Source: Tetraselmis striata (lineage: Eukaryota > Chlorophyta > Chlorodendrophyceae > Chlorodendrales > Chlorodendraceae). Taken from it: DNA of 64,000 nucleotides. The notes under the pieces were generated by a model. That model searched no databases. It had not been told where the DNA came from and saw only the letters and a program-made list of their open reading frames with translations. The stretch is from positions 1 to 64,000 of the forward strand of contig VCJN01001644.1 of NCBI GenBank assembly GCA_006384855.1, written 5' to 3'. The position numbers were made by a program, and so were the translations under genes. This document shows, in pieces, positions 1 through 12,878 of the stretch (positions within the stretch are counted from its first letter, which is position 1; every line of letters starts with the position of its first letter).

Positions 1-1349
1 ACTTCACCCCGCACCCTCGCTAGTAATATCTTCCCCCACTCTCCACCCGTAATTGGCCACCCCACCCATGCAATGCATGTATGCATGCGCGGCGGCACGT
101 GCTCAGGGCACCAACCCTCCCAGCTGTACGGGGCAGGCTCATTTTCACTGGTGCTTTGGGCAGGGCAGCCGCCAATGATGGGACTACTCGGGCTCACCCG
201 TGGAGAAGTTGAGCTTGACCCGCTGCCGCTCCTCCCGCATGCGCCGCTTCTCCGCCGGGTCCGTCAGCGCCTCGAAGCGCCGCGCTGTGTACTCGCGTGC
301 GATGCGGTTGGCCAGCGCCTCCAGCTCCTTCTCCACAGCCAGGATGAGCGAACCCGGGTGGCTGGCCAGACATCGCCGGATGTCCTGTCAACATAGACAG
401 CTGTCAGCAGAAGGAGGTCGAGCACCCTGGACAATGACAGCGTGCGAGGAGAGGGGCACAGGCGGAGGGGGTGGACGGGGAAGAGGACAGGCACGCACGT
501 CCGCCATGAAGGGCTCCCAGATGTACGCCATCAGCGCCACGTCCAGCCCGTACGGCCAGCACGGACACATCGGCCGCTCGCCGCACCAGTGCAGCCGCCA
601 GCCGTTGATGAGCGACACCGTGGTCTTGGCACCCACATCGTCCTCGTGCCCGCGGGTTGGGCTGTTGTTCAACCTGGAGGGAAGGGAAAGGGGAAGGGAA
701 GGGGAGGCCGGGGGGGGGGGGGGGGGGGGGCACGCACTGGACCATGATCAGAGGCACTTACCAGCCTACCCATGCTGAAAGGGGGGCTGGAGCGGGGGGG
801 GGGGGGGGGGGGGGGGGGGGGGCTCCTCCCGCATCGCACGCAGCCGGGCTGCTCACCGCATGACCATAGTGTGGCCGTCGATCTCCGCGCCGCGGCCCTG
901 GCCCAGCATGGCGCCGCTGTTGCCCACAATCGCGCAGCTGTCCCACATCTGGGAGTGCGAGGGGTCCGAGCGCGGCAGCTGCGGGGCATGCGGGGTGCTG
1001 TGAGGCCGGGCTGCGGATGCGGGGTTGGCTGCCGTCGGGGAGCATGGCTGCAAGGGGAAACAAAGTGGGGGGATTGGGGACACCTTTCGCCAGTCGTCTA
1101 TGGATCGCTTCAACCTCTGCGGGGGCGGCGTCAATGGCTGGAGTTACCAAGGATCAGCCACCATTACGCATGTGTGCATGTGCGTTATTTGGGAGGGGGG
1201 GCACAGTTGCAACTGGATAGGTGGGCGGCTGGGTGCCCACCATGCGCAGAAGGTGCAGCACATACGTGCCCTGCCGCCGCATCTCAGCCACAGTGATCCC
1301 CGGCGGCTCCTGCGCGCACAGCTCACAGCGCCCTCGCTCAGCTGCGATC

Positions 1350-1383
<34 letters not shown>

Positions 1384-2008
1384 CTTGGCGGCGCTTGCCG
1401 CATGCGCCGGTCGGCAAGGTTTGGTAGCGGGGCAGGATGGGAGGGCGGCACACACTTGAGACTCCATGGCTGGCTGCGGCGACGGTGCCGCTACGGCTTC
1501 TAATTGTGCTTTGGTAGGGGGTCCCGTCAAGCCTGTGGTGTCCACCCGGTGCAGAGCTCATCGGCGGGCGCGCAGGTGCAGTTACACTACCGGTGGCCCG
1601 TCGTCAGCACGCTTACCAATGTGCCCATCCCGTATACTTCAGCATGCGGTCAGGTGGGTAACGGCGCTCACCTGTTGGCATGATGGTGAGATTCGCGCTC
1701 CCTTGAGCAATCTGTTCGCCCGCACGCTGCTGGTAGCGGCTGAGCACGCCCGCGAGCGCCCCCTTGGATTGCGGCACGTCGCGCATGCCGAGCGTGTACG
1801 CCCAGTTCACCGCCAGCACGAAGCACACGAACAGCACGGTCACGTACAGCGCGAGCCGCCGCAAGCTGAAGCCCTGATGCTTGCCCACGCCCACGTATAG
1901 CGAGGCCGCGGCGGTTGAGGCGTCTATCGTAGTCGCCGGCTGGGCGGCGGCAGAGGCGGCACCGGTGGCCGGCCGCGACGATGGCCGGCTCGCCTGCCCC
2001 GTCGGCAT
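1..2008 (-). CDS. GT29 sialyltransferase-like protein, 5' part of gene
   Basis: This is a type II Golgi membrane enzyme of glycosyltransferase family 29, whose members transfer sialic acid or a related sugar from a CMP-activated donor. I model seven exons with consistent phases: 2008-1672, 1532-1456, 1309-1241, 1116-1084, 978-857, 673-499 and 384-198. Together they give about 333 residues before the gene leaves the window. The first ATG in frame is at 2008; upstream reading has only non-ATG starts. A membrane span (LALYVTVLFVCFVLAVNWAY) lies at residues 52-72 after a short cytoplasmic tail. Sialylmotif L starts at Cys187 (CAIVGNSGAMLGQG), continues with GAEIDGH, and crosses an exon junction into NNSPT and EDDVGAKTT. 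Motifs S, III and VS must lie beyond position 1. The 33-bp exon 4 and the exact end of exon 2 are the least certain. Algal and plant GT29 members often have unknown acceptors, so the substrate cannot be stated. Confidence 0.85.
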
Positions 2009-2129
2009 GCCGGCCAAGACAGAGTACACAGGGCCAAGCGAGTTAGCCCACGTCGCTGCTTTGCCCGTCGAGGGTGCTGGAGGGAGGGGTGTAGCGGGTT
2101 GTTTTTTTACCACCCACCCCACTTGCTGA

Positions 2130-3740
2130 TGGTGTCACGGGCCGCCTGACGCCGATGGTGTGGGTTCGGGTAGCGGTAGGTGTCGAGGCTCCGGCGGGGC
2201 GGACTACAGTCCGCATGTACTGGTACCGCAAGGGCGAGGAAAAGTAACTTAGGGTTTGTGAGTTTATGAGTAAGTGAGAATTATGGCTGTTGAGGAACCA
2301 TGACCTAGGTTTATGTAATATGTATATGTAATACATCGTATGTTTGAACTACCCTTCTAGGTTTTGACACCGATGTGATACCTGCATTTAATTAAACTGA
2401 AATCCTAGGACCTGCTGCTCTACATGTCAGCAACACTCAACACCGCACGCTATTATTTCGGCACGCTCTCGTTGCCTGCGCGTGTTCCGCCCCTCTGTTT
2501 TTCCAAGTTGGGCGGGCGGTGCTTGATCTCGGAAAGCTTTACGGGTACGTGATGTCGAACGGATCGGTAAATGACGGATTATTACCCTTGCTGAGGTGCC
2601 ATATATATCATCCTACCCTCCACAAAAGCACAACATGTCACTATGGACCTCTATGGGGACGACGTGCGAATGAATCTCCCGGCACTTGAAGCTCACTTGT
2701 GTGTGATGCAGCACGATGCCATCCCGGACGCCCTCCGTGATCACTATCGTGTTCACGATGTAGGAATCATTGTACTCGTACGTCGCCGAGAGGTGGACGG
2801 CGTGTTCCATAGGCAATGCCCCTAGGCAAGAATGTACCCATTGATGAACTCAAAGACCTGGTGCCAAACGCGAAGCTCTCCCTCCCGGGGCTCAACGACG
2901 CGACCGGGAGCTTTAATTCCCGGCGGAGCTTGAATCCCACGCTGTTGGAGCTCAAGACCGCCCTGCAGTACGGGGTCAAGTACGCTGAAGTCCCGCAGTG
3001 CCCCGGCGGCCCCGGCCAAGTTGTGGGTCGGTTGGGCCGACATGCAAGAACGGAGGTTGGCTGCACGCCGGGATGCGGCGTGGCACAATACGGAGGGAGC
3101 CCTTGGGACAAAAGGTTGGACCACTTCGAGACTCACATCTTTGACATGCCGGAGTACACGGGCATGATCTTCAGCATAGTGAGCGAGCCGGGTGAGCAAA
3201 AGGGTGCGCCGCACATTGCTCGCTATTGCGTCCTTGGCAGCTAATTGGGGCGCCCTCTCATCGCGAGGCACTCGGGGCATACCCCGAGCTCATCAAGACG
3301 CCGTGCTCGCTGGACTGAGATTTCTTCGGGGTGTTAAGCTTGGTGGGAGCTCGAGAGCATGCTTGCTGCCTCATCAGCAAACGGCATAGATTCGCCCGCC
3401 AATACGTTGCCGAAGCCGCACATCGTGGCCAGGGATCGCCCTTGTCGCACACACGTGCACGGGTAACCCGGACTCTCAGTCGGGCACGCATCATTCACCC
3501 GTCCCGCCTCGCGCGGGTTGCAGCACGGTTTTCGGTGTTTCGTCCCCCTTCTTGTTTGAATTCCGCTTTTACGCGGCTTTTTTTGATCTCCTGGTGCTCC
3601 GTTATATTATTAGTAGTATCGATGGATTTGTTACCAACGCGCTTCAATTGTAAGGATTATTTCACAGCAACACGACTTATTAGTAATCCTTAATAGCTAT
3701 TCTCAGTAGTACGGTAGTAATCATCATTAGTAGCTACCAG
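2130..3740. other. Unassigned stretch with weak coding-like segments
   Basis: No gene can be defended here. A plus frame from 2816 to 3244 (142 codons) has a helical-looking start (residues 8-50), but the minus frame over the same bases is equally open, which suggests composition rather than coding. A second short two-strand open stretch covers 2613-2825. The part from 3540 to 3740 is AT-rich with no feature. Confidence 0.3.
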
Positions 3741-3744
3741 TCGG

Positions 3745-4375
3745 CCGTGTATTATAATACTCCACACAAGTCTTTGCATATATAAATAATCCGCGCGTAT
3801 CCTCGCCTTGGTGCCCAAGCCATGGGGCTACGGGGCCATTGAGCCTCGCGTTTCTGTCGTGCTTGCAAAGCCTCCTACGCCAAGAAGGCAGCAGCCGTTT
3901 CGTCCGGCCACCGAAATAAAAAAATGGGGTTTTTTTGGCAATGTCGTTTATGTTTGGCACAAGGCTAGAACCACCGAAATAACACGATCATTTGAATTGA
4001 AATTTCTTCCAATTTTATTCCCGCTTAGTCTCTGATGCTAAACTAAAACACTGTCAATGCACATGGGAGTAACATGGTGTATGCTGGCGGTGTATACTTA
4101 CCGTCCGCCGCATTTGCACGCGCGTTCCATGTGGTGGGTGGACATATGCATGGCATGTATAACGTTCAAGTTCGAGCCCAATCAATGCAAGCTACCATTG
4201 CACCGCTTACGGTTGCAAGGACCCTGGCGCACCATGTGCACGCCCTTTCAGGAGTTTCCGCGCAATGACCGCAACAGGAAAGATTTTGCGTGGGTTTATC
4301 GACTAGAAGCGCCCCAAGCGAAATCACACCCATAAAACATGCAAAAAATTTTGCGGCCCGCTGTAGTGGGGGAGC
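3745..4375 (-). mobile_element. MITE-like element, short member (copy C)
   Basis: This is a shorter relative of the elements at 6940-8335 and 27125-28520. It shares with them the end sequence CACAAGTCTTTGCATA, then the block holding CGCGCGTATCCTCGCCTTGG, a central GGTGGGTGGAC block, and the other end with a segment reading CACACCCATAAAACATGC. Its left side matches the left side of the 27125 copy, so it lies in the same orientation as that copy. It has no coding capacity. Exact ends and target-site duplications are unclear. Confidence 0.55.
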
Positions 4376-4394
4376 AGGCGCAGCATCATTATCA

Positions 4395-4658
4395 TATACT
4401 GTAAAAGTAAAGTTCGCCCCGGAACATCATCGTCGGCCGAAGCCGCCCCAGCACTTGACCTCTTGCGCCAACTGCAGTCGTAGGTCTGGCATAGCCCGTA
4501 GACCATTGCCTCATTATTCGAACCCCGAAGGGCTAATGCATCAATGCTAAGCCCAGGACGCGCCGGGACGCTACGATATTGCCGAAAATAAATCGACAAG
4601 GAATCGATATCGGGACCCCTTGCATACGAGACGACCGCTCAACCGAGCGGACAAGGGA
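4395..4658 (-). mobile_element. tRNA-derived SINE, copy 1
   Basis: The sequence matches the SINE at 14226-14484 along most of its length. Read on the minus strand it starts with a tRNA-like head (GCTCGGTTGAGCGG resembles an A box), passes the block with TATTGCCGAAAATA on the plus strand, and ends in a short TTTAC-type tail. The B box of this copy is altered, so it is an old copy. It sits just upstream of the LINE fragment. Confidence 0.7.
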
Positions 4659-4699
4659 TGTACATTGTATATCCTGCATAAGCATCGCGTCGTGTACAA

Positions 4700-6830
4700 G
4701 TATATGACTTACTACCTGCCATTACCCCGGGTGGATGACCGGTGCGTTGGGGCGGCGCCGGGAGGCCCACGCCGCACTGTTGGAGTAGCGCATCGCCTCC
4801 TTTGGCACGTCGGGATACGGCTGCAACCATGGGGCCATGCGGCTGCGCGGTGCGGCAGACCGGCTTCCTCAGCCGCATGATGCCGCCGTCGGAGCTGGAC
4901 CCTTTCTTGAAGGCCGTGGACGCCGCAAACATTTCGGCTGCATTTTCGTTGCGTGGTTTGGACGCTTGCGACCAGTCTACACCGCGCATGGAGGCTGCGA
5001 TCGTCCAGATGAGTATGCCCGCGGATTTTGGCGGTTTGAATATGGCCTTGCTGCAGTCTGAGGCCCCCCGGGCGTTATATTCCGCGCAATCGGTTGTCAT
5101 GCCAAAGCTGGTACGGGAGTACGGGCCCGCCCTCGCCCCCTTGTACGAGGCGGTTCGCGCCGAGGTGTCGTCCGTGGCTACGAGTGCTTAGCCATATGGG
5201 CGCGCGAGACGCGCCGCGCATATGAGACTGTACGGGCCCTCACCACGTTACCGCAAGCCGATGTGCAGCGCGCCAGCGCGCACGCACGCGCTGCGTACGG
5301 GCACGCCCACGAGATCTTCGAGTTATTTACGGTCGATAATGCTACGACCACCGCTGCACATGATCCATCAGCTGGTACTACCGCCCGTACGGGTACGAGC
5401 ACTAGCGGAGGACTGCGCGTCACCACATCTCCTTTTACGGCCACTCCCCATGGAGTTGGTACTGATGAGGCCGCCTCTGCTGCCCAGCAATCGCTTCCTA
5501 TTGGTGGTACGAGTACTGCCAACACCGTTACTACATGCGCGTATGTAGCTCTCAAGATACCGTCGCCCCGCGAATTAGTGGCACCCCCTCCGTTAGTGGC
5601 AACTCTTTCCCTGCTAGAACCGCAACCATGCGGTACTACAACTCCGCCCTCGGGTACGGGTACGGGTGCTGCCTCCGATGATCAACCCACGACGACCATG
5701 GTTGTCCAACGCCACCTCAGCCGTGCGATTCGCTTGCGTGACTTCGTGGCCCTCGCTCTTGGCTTCCAGCGTATGGGTGCCGCGGCTTCGCGACTTGATA
5801 CCCTGCGCTTGTAGAACGCGTGCGGGCCGGGCTCCCTATCGCTTTTCCAGTCGGATCACGATTCAGCCCGCAAGATTCCCCATGCTGCTTATTCGGCCGC
5901 CGCTGCGCGGGTGTTGGGCCTTCGCCCGCGCGGGGTTCCGCGCTTGTCACATGCCTTGGCCCCACGTGTGGTCTTGACCCCTTACGGCTTCGCTCTACGG
6001 ATGACTTTAACCGGAACGCCACGGATTCGTCTTGGATCATCTGCCCATCTGCCCCGTTGCGAACTACAAGCACCGCATGCATACCGCTTTGAAAAATATG
6101 TAGGCGTGAAGCGACGGCGGTGCTCCACCGGGACCGCTCGGGAGTCGGCGACTTGACCCTTGAGACGAGTGGGCTACGCCCGGCGGACTGCTCGCGGCCG
6201 TCAGATTTGACGCTGGCGGGGTTGGGGGGCCCGGCGTGCGATTACATGATCGATTTCGCGTGCGTGTCCTCCACGACCCCCACTTGGGGCAACGACCCCC
6301 GCTGGTGCACCCCAAGGATCGTGGCGACCGAGGCGGAGCGCAACAAGCTAGCGGCGGACCGGGCATCTTCCGCCCCGGTGCATGGTGTTCACCGGTACTA
6401 CCGTTTTGTGGTTGAGGACCGCGGCTGCCTCGGAAAATCCGCTTTAACGGTGGTCTACATCTTCGGGGTGTTACTTGCTGTGCGCAACTTCCCTGACGGT
6501 CCTTCTGCCCGACTTCATGCTTCCTCCGTGGTCAGTCCGTCCATGCTCTTCGAAGCTTTGTTGCCACCCAGCCCGTTGAGTTCCGCCATCACTTGTCGCG
6601 CACGCGGCGGGGATGGTTGCAGCGAGTCTCAGCTTGCGTGCATGGTACCTTGGGCGGCATTCTCTCTGCCGGAGCGCAGACGGCCAAGTCTGATGCGTCT
6701 GCCCATGCTCATTCCGCACCCTCTTCTTGTGCTGCTTCCACCGTGCAATTGCTGTAGTGGACGTTTTCTATTGCCTTTTCGGGTGGTTTCCTGATCGCCT
6801 TTTGCAGCTAGCTCATGTAACTATACTTAC
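4700..6830 (+). mobile_element. Decayed LINE, 3' half of ORF2
   Basis: Two blocks resemble the region downstream of the reverse transcriptase in non-LTR retrotransposons. The frame at 4820-5190 carries MPADFGGLNMALL, like the LPxRxGGLGL motif that follows the thumb domain. The frame at 6235-6560 carries a long segment with AERNKLAADR and RFVVEDRGCLGKSAL, like the conserved C-terminal block of LINE ORF2 proteins. Between them the frame is Thr/Ser/Pro-rich (5263-5814) and changes several times. No reverse transcriptase palm is left, so the copy is 5'-truncated and broken. The end near 6780-6830 resembles 26400-26480, which may mark a shared 3' end. The LINE subclass cannot be named. Confidence 0.5.
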
Positions 6831-6939
6831 TGCCTGTACCTGATGGAAGCATTTTTAGTCGTTGTCCTTATCATCGTATTAGCGCATCGCACGAGTACCC
6901 TGGTAGTAGGGTAGTCCTCATTATAATGTCATATATACA

Positions 6940-8335
6940 GCAGCCCACAGAAGTCTTTTTCACAGAAACCCTAAACCTCGTATTTTATGGGTATGATTTG
7001 GGTTTGGTCGCCTCTAGTCGGTAAACCCACGCATAGTCTACGCCGTTGCAGCCATTGCGAGGATAACCATGAAAGAGCGTGCACATGGTGTGCTAGGGCC
7101 AATGCGATGTTGCACGTGGCGCGCGCGTCGCATGTTATGCGGCACTACCAGTGTACGTAACAAGTGCTGCACGGCCAGGCTGTGAACGGTTTGAGCGCAC
7201 GGCACGCCGACATTTGGACATAAAGAACCGTGTCTTTCTCCCAAGGTCGCCGAGATACATATATTGGCCACCTACCCCATGCCGCGCGGCGCATGGTTTG
7301 GAGTCTATGGTCAGCTAGCAGGCTACATGTGACATTCGCAAACAGGTCGTTCGCCCTGCAAGAAGCAGTAATATTGCAATCACGTTTTAATTCATAACAT
7401 TTCGGCGTTTTATCAGATTGGGCTGAAAATTATTGCGATGGAAAGCCCGTGACCTGCGCTTTCCAACGCACTTATTTACAGCCCAATATGATAAAATGCC
7501 GAAATTTTATGGCCTGTCAAAGTTACCCCCTGTTCTGGTATCCCAGCCAGCCCATTTACTGTGGATGGGGGCGCATGATGGGGGCATGTAATGTGCCCTT
7601 CCACGCAAGCTCCGAGGCGCGAGGACCCCTTTGATAGGTCTCCACGTCGCGCGGACCCCGTCATCATTTTGGTTTTTCCCTTTGAATGATGGGTGACATG
7701 TGTGCCAACATGCGCGCAAACCTGTGGAGCAGTGGCGACATTACTGCCGAGGGGGGCAGCCCGCGCTTAGCCTACGGTGCGGGCGGTATAAGCATGCACC
7801 TATGGAATCGAACGCACTTTATGTGTGCTACTTTCACCCAGGGAGGCGCGGCCAACGGCGCTTATCTTGCAGCTTGGAAAATTGTGGGATGATTGGCCCC
7901 ATCACGACGACGGGATTGCTGGCACACTCTCATGGAAATACCATGCATTGCATCGGTAGTGTGCAGTGATTGGGCTCAATCTCGGTGGTCTTCCATCGCA
8001 TGCATACGTCCACCCACCACCGGCAGCGCGCGGGCATATGCGAAGGGTGGTAGCTACGCCGCCAACAAGTTGCCCAATATTCATCGCCCGGTTTTTCTGT
8101 GGTTTTAGCCATGTGCCAAGCAATGCCATTGCCGAAGAACAATTATAAAAGTGCGATAACCGGGAGAAACGGCTGCCTCCTTGCATACACCGGATTACAA
8201 GGCTCCATGGCCCCGTGGCCCCATGGCTTGGGCACCGAGGCGAGGATACGCGCGGACTTCTATCTGCAAAGACTTATGTGGACTGGTGTAGTACAATTGC
8301 AGCATCGTCCGCCGCGCCGGACGGGTGCGTGAGCG
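6940..8335 (+). mobile_element. MITE-like non-autonomous element, copy A
   Basis: This roughly 1.4-kb noncoding block matches 27125-28520 in reverse complement over nearly its whole length. Its ends form imperfect inverted repeats: the left reads CCCACAGAAGTCTTT, and the right, read on the minus strand, CCACATAAGTCTTTGC. No transposase frame is present, so it would depend on an element elsewhere. Open frames inside it are short and occur on both strands. The superfamily is unknown because no clear target duplication could be found. Confidence 0.65.
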
Positions 8336-8511
8336 CCTGTCAAGTGATTGAGGACCCGGCGTCATCGCCACACCCGAGTGATGATTTCCCTGAGGCCTGA
8401 GCTGCGGTGTGAAGTCGCCATCGCTGTCCCTCCATTCCAACACTGAACTAAGGTGTGGCGCTGTCACATTGGCAGGTGGGCGAGCGGGCAGGGCAGGACG
8501 GGGAAGCCGCG

Positions 8512-11500
8512 ATGTCCGCCGCCAACGAGGCCAACAAAAGCGCCAGCAGCCTGGCGTCCGCGATGGACGCCGCCGTACTCGAGGCCGACGTGCGGCGTGC
8601 CGCCGCCCGCCCCCTCTGGTCCGTCTCCGGTATCATCGCTGTCGTGGTGGCGACGCTCGCGCTGTGCGCCGCCGTTGCGACGGTGGCTTTCGTCGCAATG
8701 CAGGGCGGCTTTGCGCCGGAGGGGCCCACGTGCCCGGAGAAGGCCGACTGCGCAGCCGCCTGCTCCATGCTGACGGGTGCGAGCAGCATTGCGGGCAGTG
8801 AAGACGGCGGCAGCGGCGCCGCTGCAGCAGCGGCCTCAACGGCGCCCTCGTTTGTTGTTGCGATGAACGCTCGCCCGTTGCTTCAAGCCTGCCCGGACAT
8901 CAAGCTACCGCCTCCAACCCCCGCGCGCGGCGAGGTCCTCCCGGGCGTTGCTCGGGCGTACAGCCAGGGGGGCAGGAAGGGGCTCGCCGCTGCCGCCCGC
9001 CAGCTGAAACCGCTGGGCTGGCACACGGCGCTGCTCGCGGAGGCGGCGGACGCGGGCTCCCGGGACGAGCTTGTGCGCGACGGCGCCTCAGGCGACACTG
9101 ACTTCCCCTTCGGGAACCTCAAGCCTCTGCTGACGATCGGCGAGTACGACCCCTACACAGGTTACATGCCCGCGGGGGTGCCCGACGGCCAGGGTGTCTA
9201 CCGGCTGGACAACTGCACCGTCCGCTTGGTCTTCCAGGCTGAAAGCTCCGGCTTTGGTGGAAATCCGACCTGGCCGATGCCGGTGAACATGTACGTGCCC
9301 GCAACTAGCACACTGTTACCATCTATTGTCCTGTCCGTGCCATGCAGGGAGGGGTATCCACCGGTCCAGCCGCCCGCCCGGCCAATGCATCGGTACACCC
9401 CACATGTGGCCATCGCAGCGAATCATATATTACCTGACTGAGAGGCTGCTGTGCGTTCTGGCAGGGGCTTTGCATACTTCACGGGTAGCCACATCCACTA
9501 CGTGGACTACAACAAGGACATGCTCGCAGGCTTCATGCGCAACGGCCCCACGGCCGCGGCGCCCATGGTGCGCGGCGCCGGCCCCATGATCGAGTGGGTC
9601 GTCAACCTGGGGGGCTACCTGGTGGGCGCCCGGGGCGTGAACGCGCGCGCGGTGCACTATGGGGACACCGCTGCCGACGGCACGTTCGTGTCAGATGACG
9701 GAGAGGACTCGGACTGGTGGACGTTCCACTCGTTCTGCTCTGCGCACCTGGAGGAGGCTCACCAGGTGACCTGCTGCTGCTGTATTGATACCTGACGACT
9801 CGGGCAATCACCCGCTACTGAATTTTCCAGGGCTCAAGCCGGCATGCTTATGTGGATGTGGATGTACATTTGTATTTGTACTGAGCAAATGCGAACAGCA
9901 CTCCTTTGTAGTAGCAATCTGGTCAATCTTGTCATCCATCTGGTAATGAGGATCTGCCCTGCCTGTCTGAGGTATAGGCAAACCAGCCGCAAAGCCATAT
10001 CAAATGTTCCGACAGGCCGCATGCAACCTCAATTTGAGACATGTGTATATACATACATAGTTACGTTTATATAAGAGTGGATATACACTCACATATATAT
10101 ATATATATATTTATGCATATATGAATACATGCATGTATATGCATATATATATAAAAACACATATACATCACGGCTTCCTATCGGTGTGTCGGCACCCTCG
10201 AGTGCACATATACCGGCTTGGCAGGCTCTGCGATTCGCGCATGTTTGCGGCTGATTCCCAGTTGTTTGTGCTCAGTGGGGCGAGGGCCTCGGGGTGGAGG
10301 ACACCATCTTCATGACGGTGGAAGAGTTCACCCGGCTGGACGCACAAAAGGTCGCGGCCAGCGGCTTTGTCGGTCTGTCTCCGCATGCGCTGGACGTGGC
10401 CACCAAGACCCTCCACGCCGTGGGCGCCATGGGCACGAGCGGCTTCGAGAAGATTGCAGAGCTGAACTGCGGCCACGCTGGCTACGTCTGCTTCGCCGTC
10501 ACTGGCTACAACGGAGAGTTTGGCAGCGCCGGCATCAGGGTTTTGAGCGAGCGGCGGTCCGACGCTGTCGGCCCGCGCTCTGATGGCTCCCAATGGGCGC
10601 GCACCACCAACATCGTCCCCAGCCGAGTCTACGTCGGCGCCAAGGGCTACAATGCCGATGGCTCCTGGTGCGGCATCGCCTGCGGCTTCTTGGCGCGCAA
10701 CGGCCTGGCGTTCGGCAAGCTGTACGGGTTTGCCGTCGACAGCCGCCTGGAGGACCGTGACGAGTGGCACAAGAACAAGGACCGGTCCAATCAGCGAGAG
10801 CTGCTCAGCGGCATCTTTGCGCCCACCGCTTGGCAGTGGGACGGGCAGGTGAGGAACTACGAGTACGACGTGGCCTGGGAGTTTCAGGAGCCGCCAGTCA
10901 TCGAGGGCGCTGCAGCGGGTGCCGGCTGGAGGCGGGAGCGGCTCAAGTTCTGGACGGGCGCGGGGCGCAATGAAGCGGCCTACAAGATGGAGCACGTGAC
11001 TCCTGACCCGCGCGGCAACGCGCGTTACGTCCAGGGCAGCACTGCCGGGTACTTTGGCATTTATGACATGTCTGCCGGGTCCAGCAGCGACGGGCGCTCC
11101 CTCAAGGCTGTCCTGGACGAGCTGGCACCGGGACAGCTGCCCGACGGGATTCCCGCGAGATACGAGCTGCTGGAGGGCGAGACGGATGTGAGCCGCCGCA
11201 TCGACCTGGGGGGCAAGGGACAGCTCGCGGATGGGCGCCGGGCCAACACGATGCGGGACAAAGACACGGAAAGGAACACCTTTGAGGACATCGGTGCGCA
11301 CTGGCCAGATCCGTGTGCGCTGCAACTGTGACTTATGTATTTGCCTTGCTCTGCAGCTGATTCTCGACCCTTGCGTGCAGATGGCATGGAGTGGCTGGCC
11401 GCGGCCGGTGGCAAAGACTACCTCATCATCATGGAGGACGCCCGCAACCTGTATGGCGACCGCCTGATGATGTTCGAGGTGCCCACCGCCGCCGGCGCGG

Positions 11501-12058
11501 TGCCGCAGTACTACTTCCTTGCCCAGGCGGGCGGCGAGCGCAGCACCCGCAGCCTTGCGCGCGTTGGCATTCCAGCCGGCAGTGCGGGTAGTCCAGCGGC
11601 GGCCGAGTTCTCCGGCGTATCTGACATTTCTGGCGCCATACGGCAGACTGAGCTAGGCGGCTTTGCCCGCCGCACGGCCGATAGCAAGGTGCCTATCAAT
11701 GAGAAATTAATTTCCCTGGGACTGCAGATGCACTCCCATACCGAGGGTGTCATCCGGCAGTTCCGGTTGGACCGTGGCGGCCAGGTGATGGTATTCCAGC
11801 CCAATCTGCCAGAGGATCGGTAAGTATTTATATGTAAGCACATTGCCGGCGGTAGTGTATGTGCCTGACACACTAAATGTGTCATTCAGGAGAGCGCAGA
11901 CACAGTGGCAGCAATTCACGACGGCCAACTGTTACCATCCCTACTCACTAGCTGGTGATGAAGTGAAGAGGAATGTGTATCACTTTCACATAGAAGCGAT
12001 ATATGCCTTGAGTAAGAAATTACATCGAACCAAAAGCTACGTCATCACCAAAGGTTGA
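8512..12058 (+). CDS. Membrane-anchored 901-residue secreted-type protein (possible PhoX-like)
   Basis: Five exons join with matching phases: 8512-9290, 9465-9765, 10276-11293, 11381-11819 and 11890-12058. The ATG at 8512 is the first in frame. Residues 38-63 form one hydrophobic span, so the N-terminus is probably cytoplasmic and the rest lumenal or extracellular. The lumenal part contains GEYDPYTGYMPAGVPDGQG, FTGSHIHYVDY, NCGHAGYVCFAVTGYNG, YFGIYD and YLIIMEDARNLYGDRLM. The last stretch and the overall size recall secreted PhoX (DUF839) phosphatases of algae and bacteria, but this comes from memory of the family and the metal ligands could not be verified. Intron 3 (9766-10275) contains a TA run at about 10095-10112. 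Exon 5 is the least certain; it gives an unusual basic tail. The gene model is firmer than the function. Confidence 0.72.
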
Positions 12059-12140
12059 CGTAACGTATCGTAATGTATTATGACGTAGTTACGGTATGTC
12101 CGGGTCCTGTCCACCGCCGGAAATGATGTGCTAATATATA

Positions 12141-12176
<36 letters not shown>

Positions 12177-12562
12177 GGGGGTATGCTAAAAACCCTTGAT
12201 CCCCAGACTGTGGGCCCTACAGGATGACGACTACACTAATTCCGGCCGTCCAGCACGCCATGGGGTGAGGGGCGGGCGAAGGACCGGGAGGGGGGGGGGG
12301 GGGTCCAGCCCTGCAGCGTCAGCCACCATACACCCAAACACGCACCTTTCACCTGGAGCCGCCTTCAAGGTCCACTAAGGCATGCCGGTGGTTGGGACAG
12401 CTCCATTCAAGCAGTCGGTTTGAGCGTCGTGAGGCGAATTCATAGCAAGATTGAACGCGGCCTAGCTTCGCGGCCCCGGCGGCGCCCCTTTGCGCTTTAT
12501 GGCGCGCCCGACGTCTCCTGGCTCCGGACGAGACTGCATGTGTGCTATCCCTGTGGCTTTCG

Positions 12563-12593
<31 letters not shown>

Positions 12594-12830
12594 AGGGGGG
12601 GCACTGAGGTGCAACAAGGAAAGCAAACAAGTCAAGCATGTCGTCTACGGGCGGAAGCTAGAAAGACACGACTGAATTAACGATTTTTCTGCCGAAGGAA
12701 GCGGCTCTTCAGACAGCATCGGCGGTATCGTCACGGAGTACATGCCGTGTGGGCAGGACTCAAGGGATGGGACAGGCTTGCTCAAGCGTGAGGAGAATGT
12801 GCAGAAGGTAGCTCTCACACGACTAGGCAG
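12059..12830. repeat. Intergenic stretch with long G runs
   Basis: No gene is seen. Uninterrupted or nearly uninterrupted G runs occur near 12157-12181, 12290-12302 and 12566-12600. Open frames here (Gly-rich on plus, Pro-rich on minus) are by-products of the runs. Confidence 0.6.
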
Positions 12831-12878
12831 TCACGAGGCGGAGATGTGTCTTACAGAATAGTGCCGTCGACAACATAC

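Noticed and set aside
657-1150. Gly-rich and Pro-rich frames next to the GT29 exons
   Set aside because: They come from G/C runs in introns; the motif-bearing frame on the minus strand is the real one.
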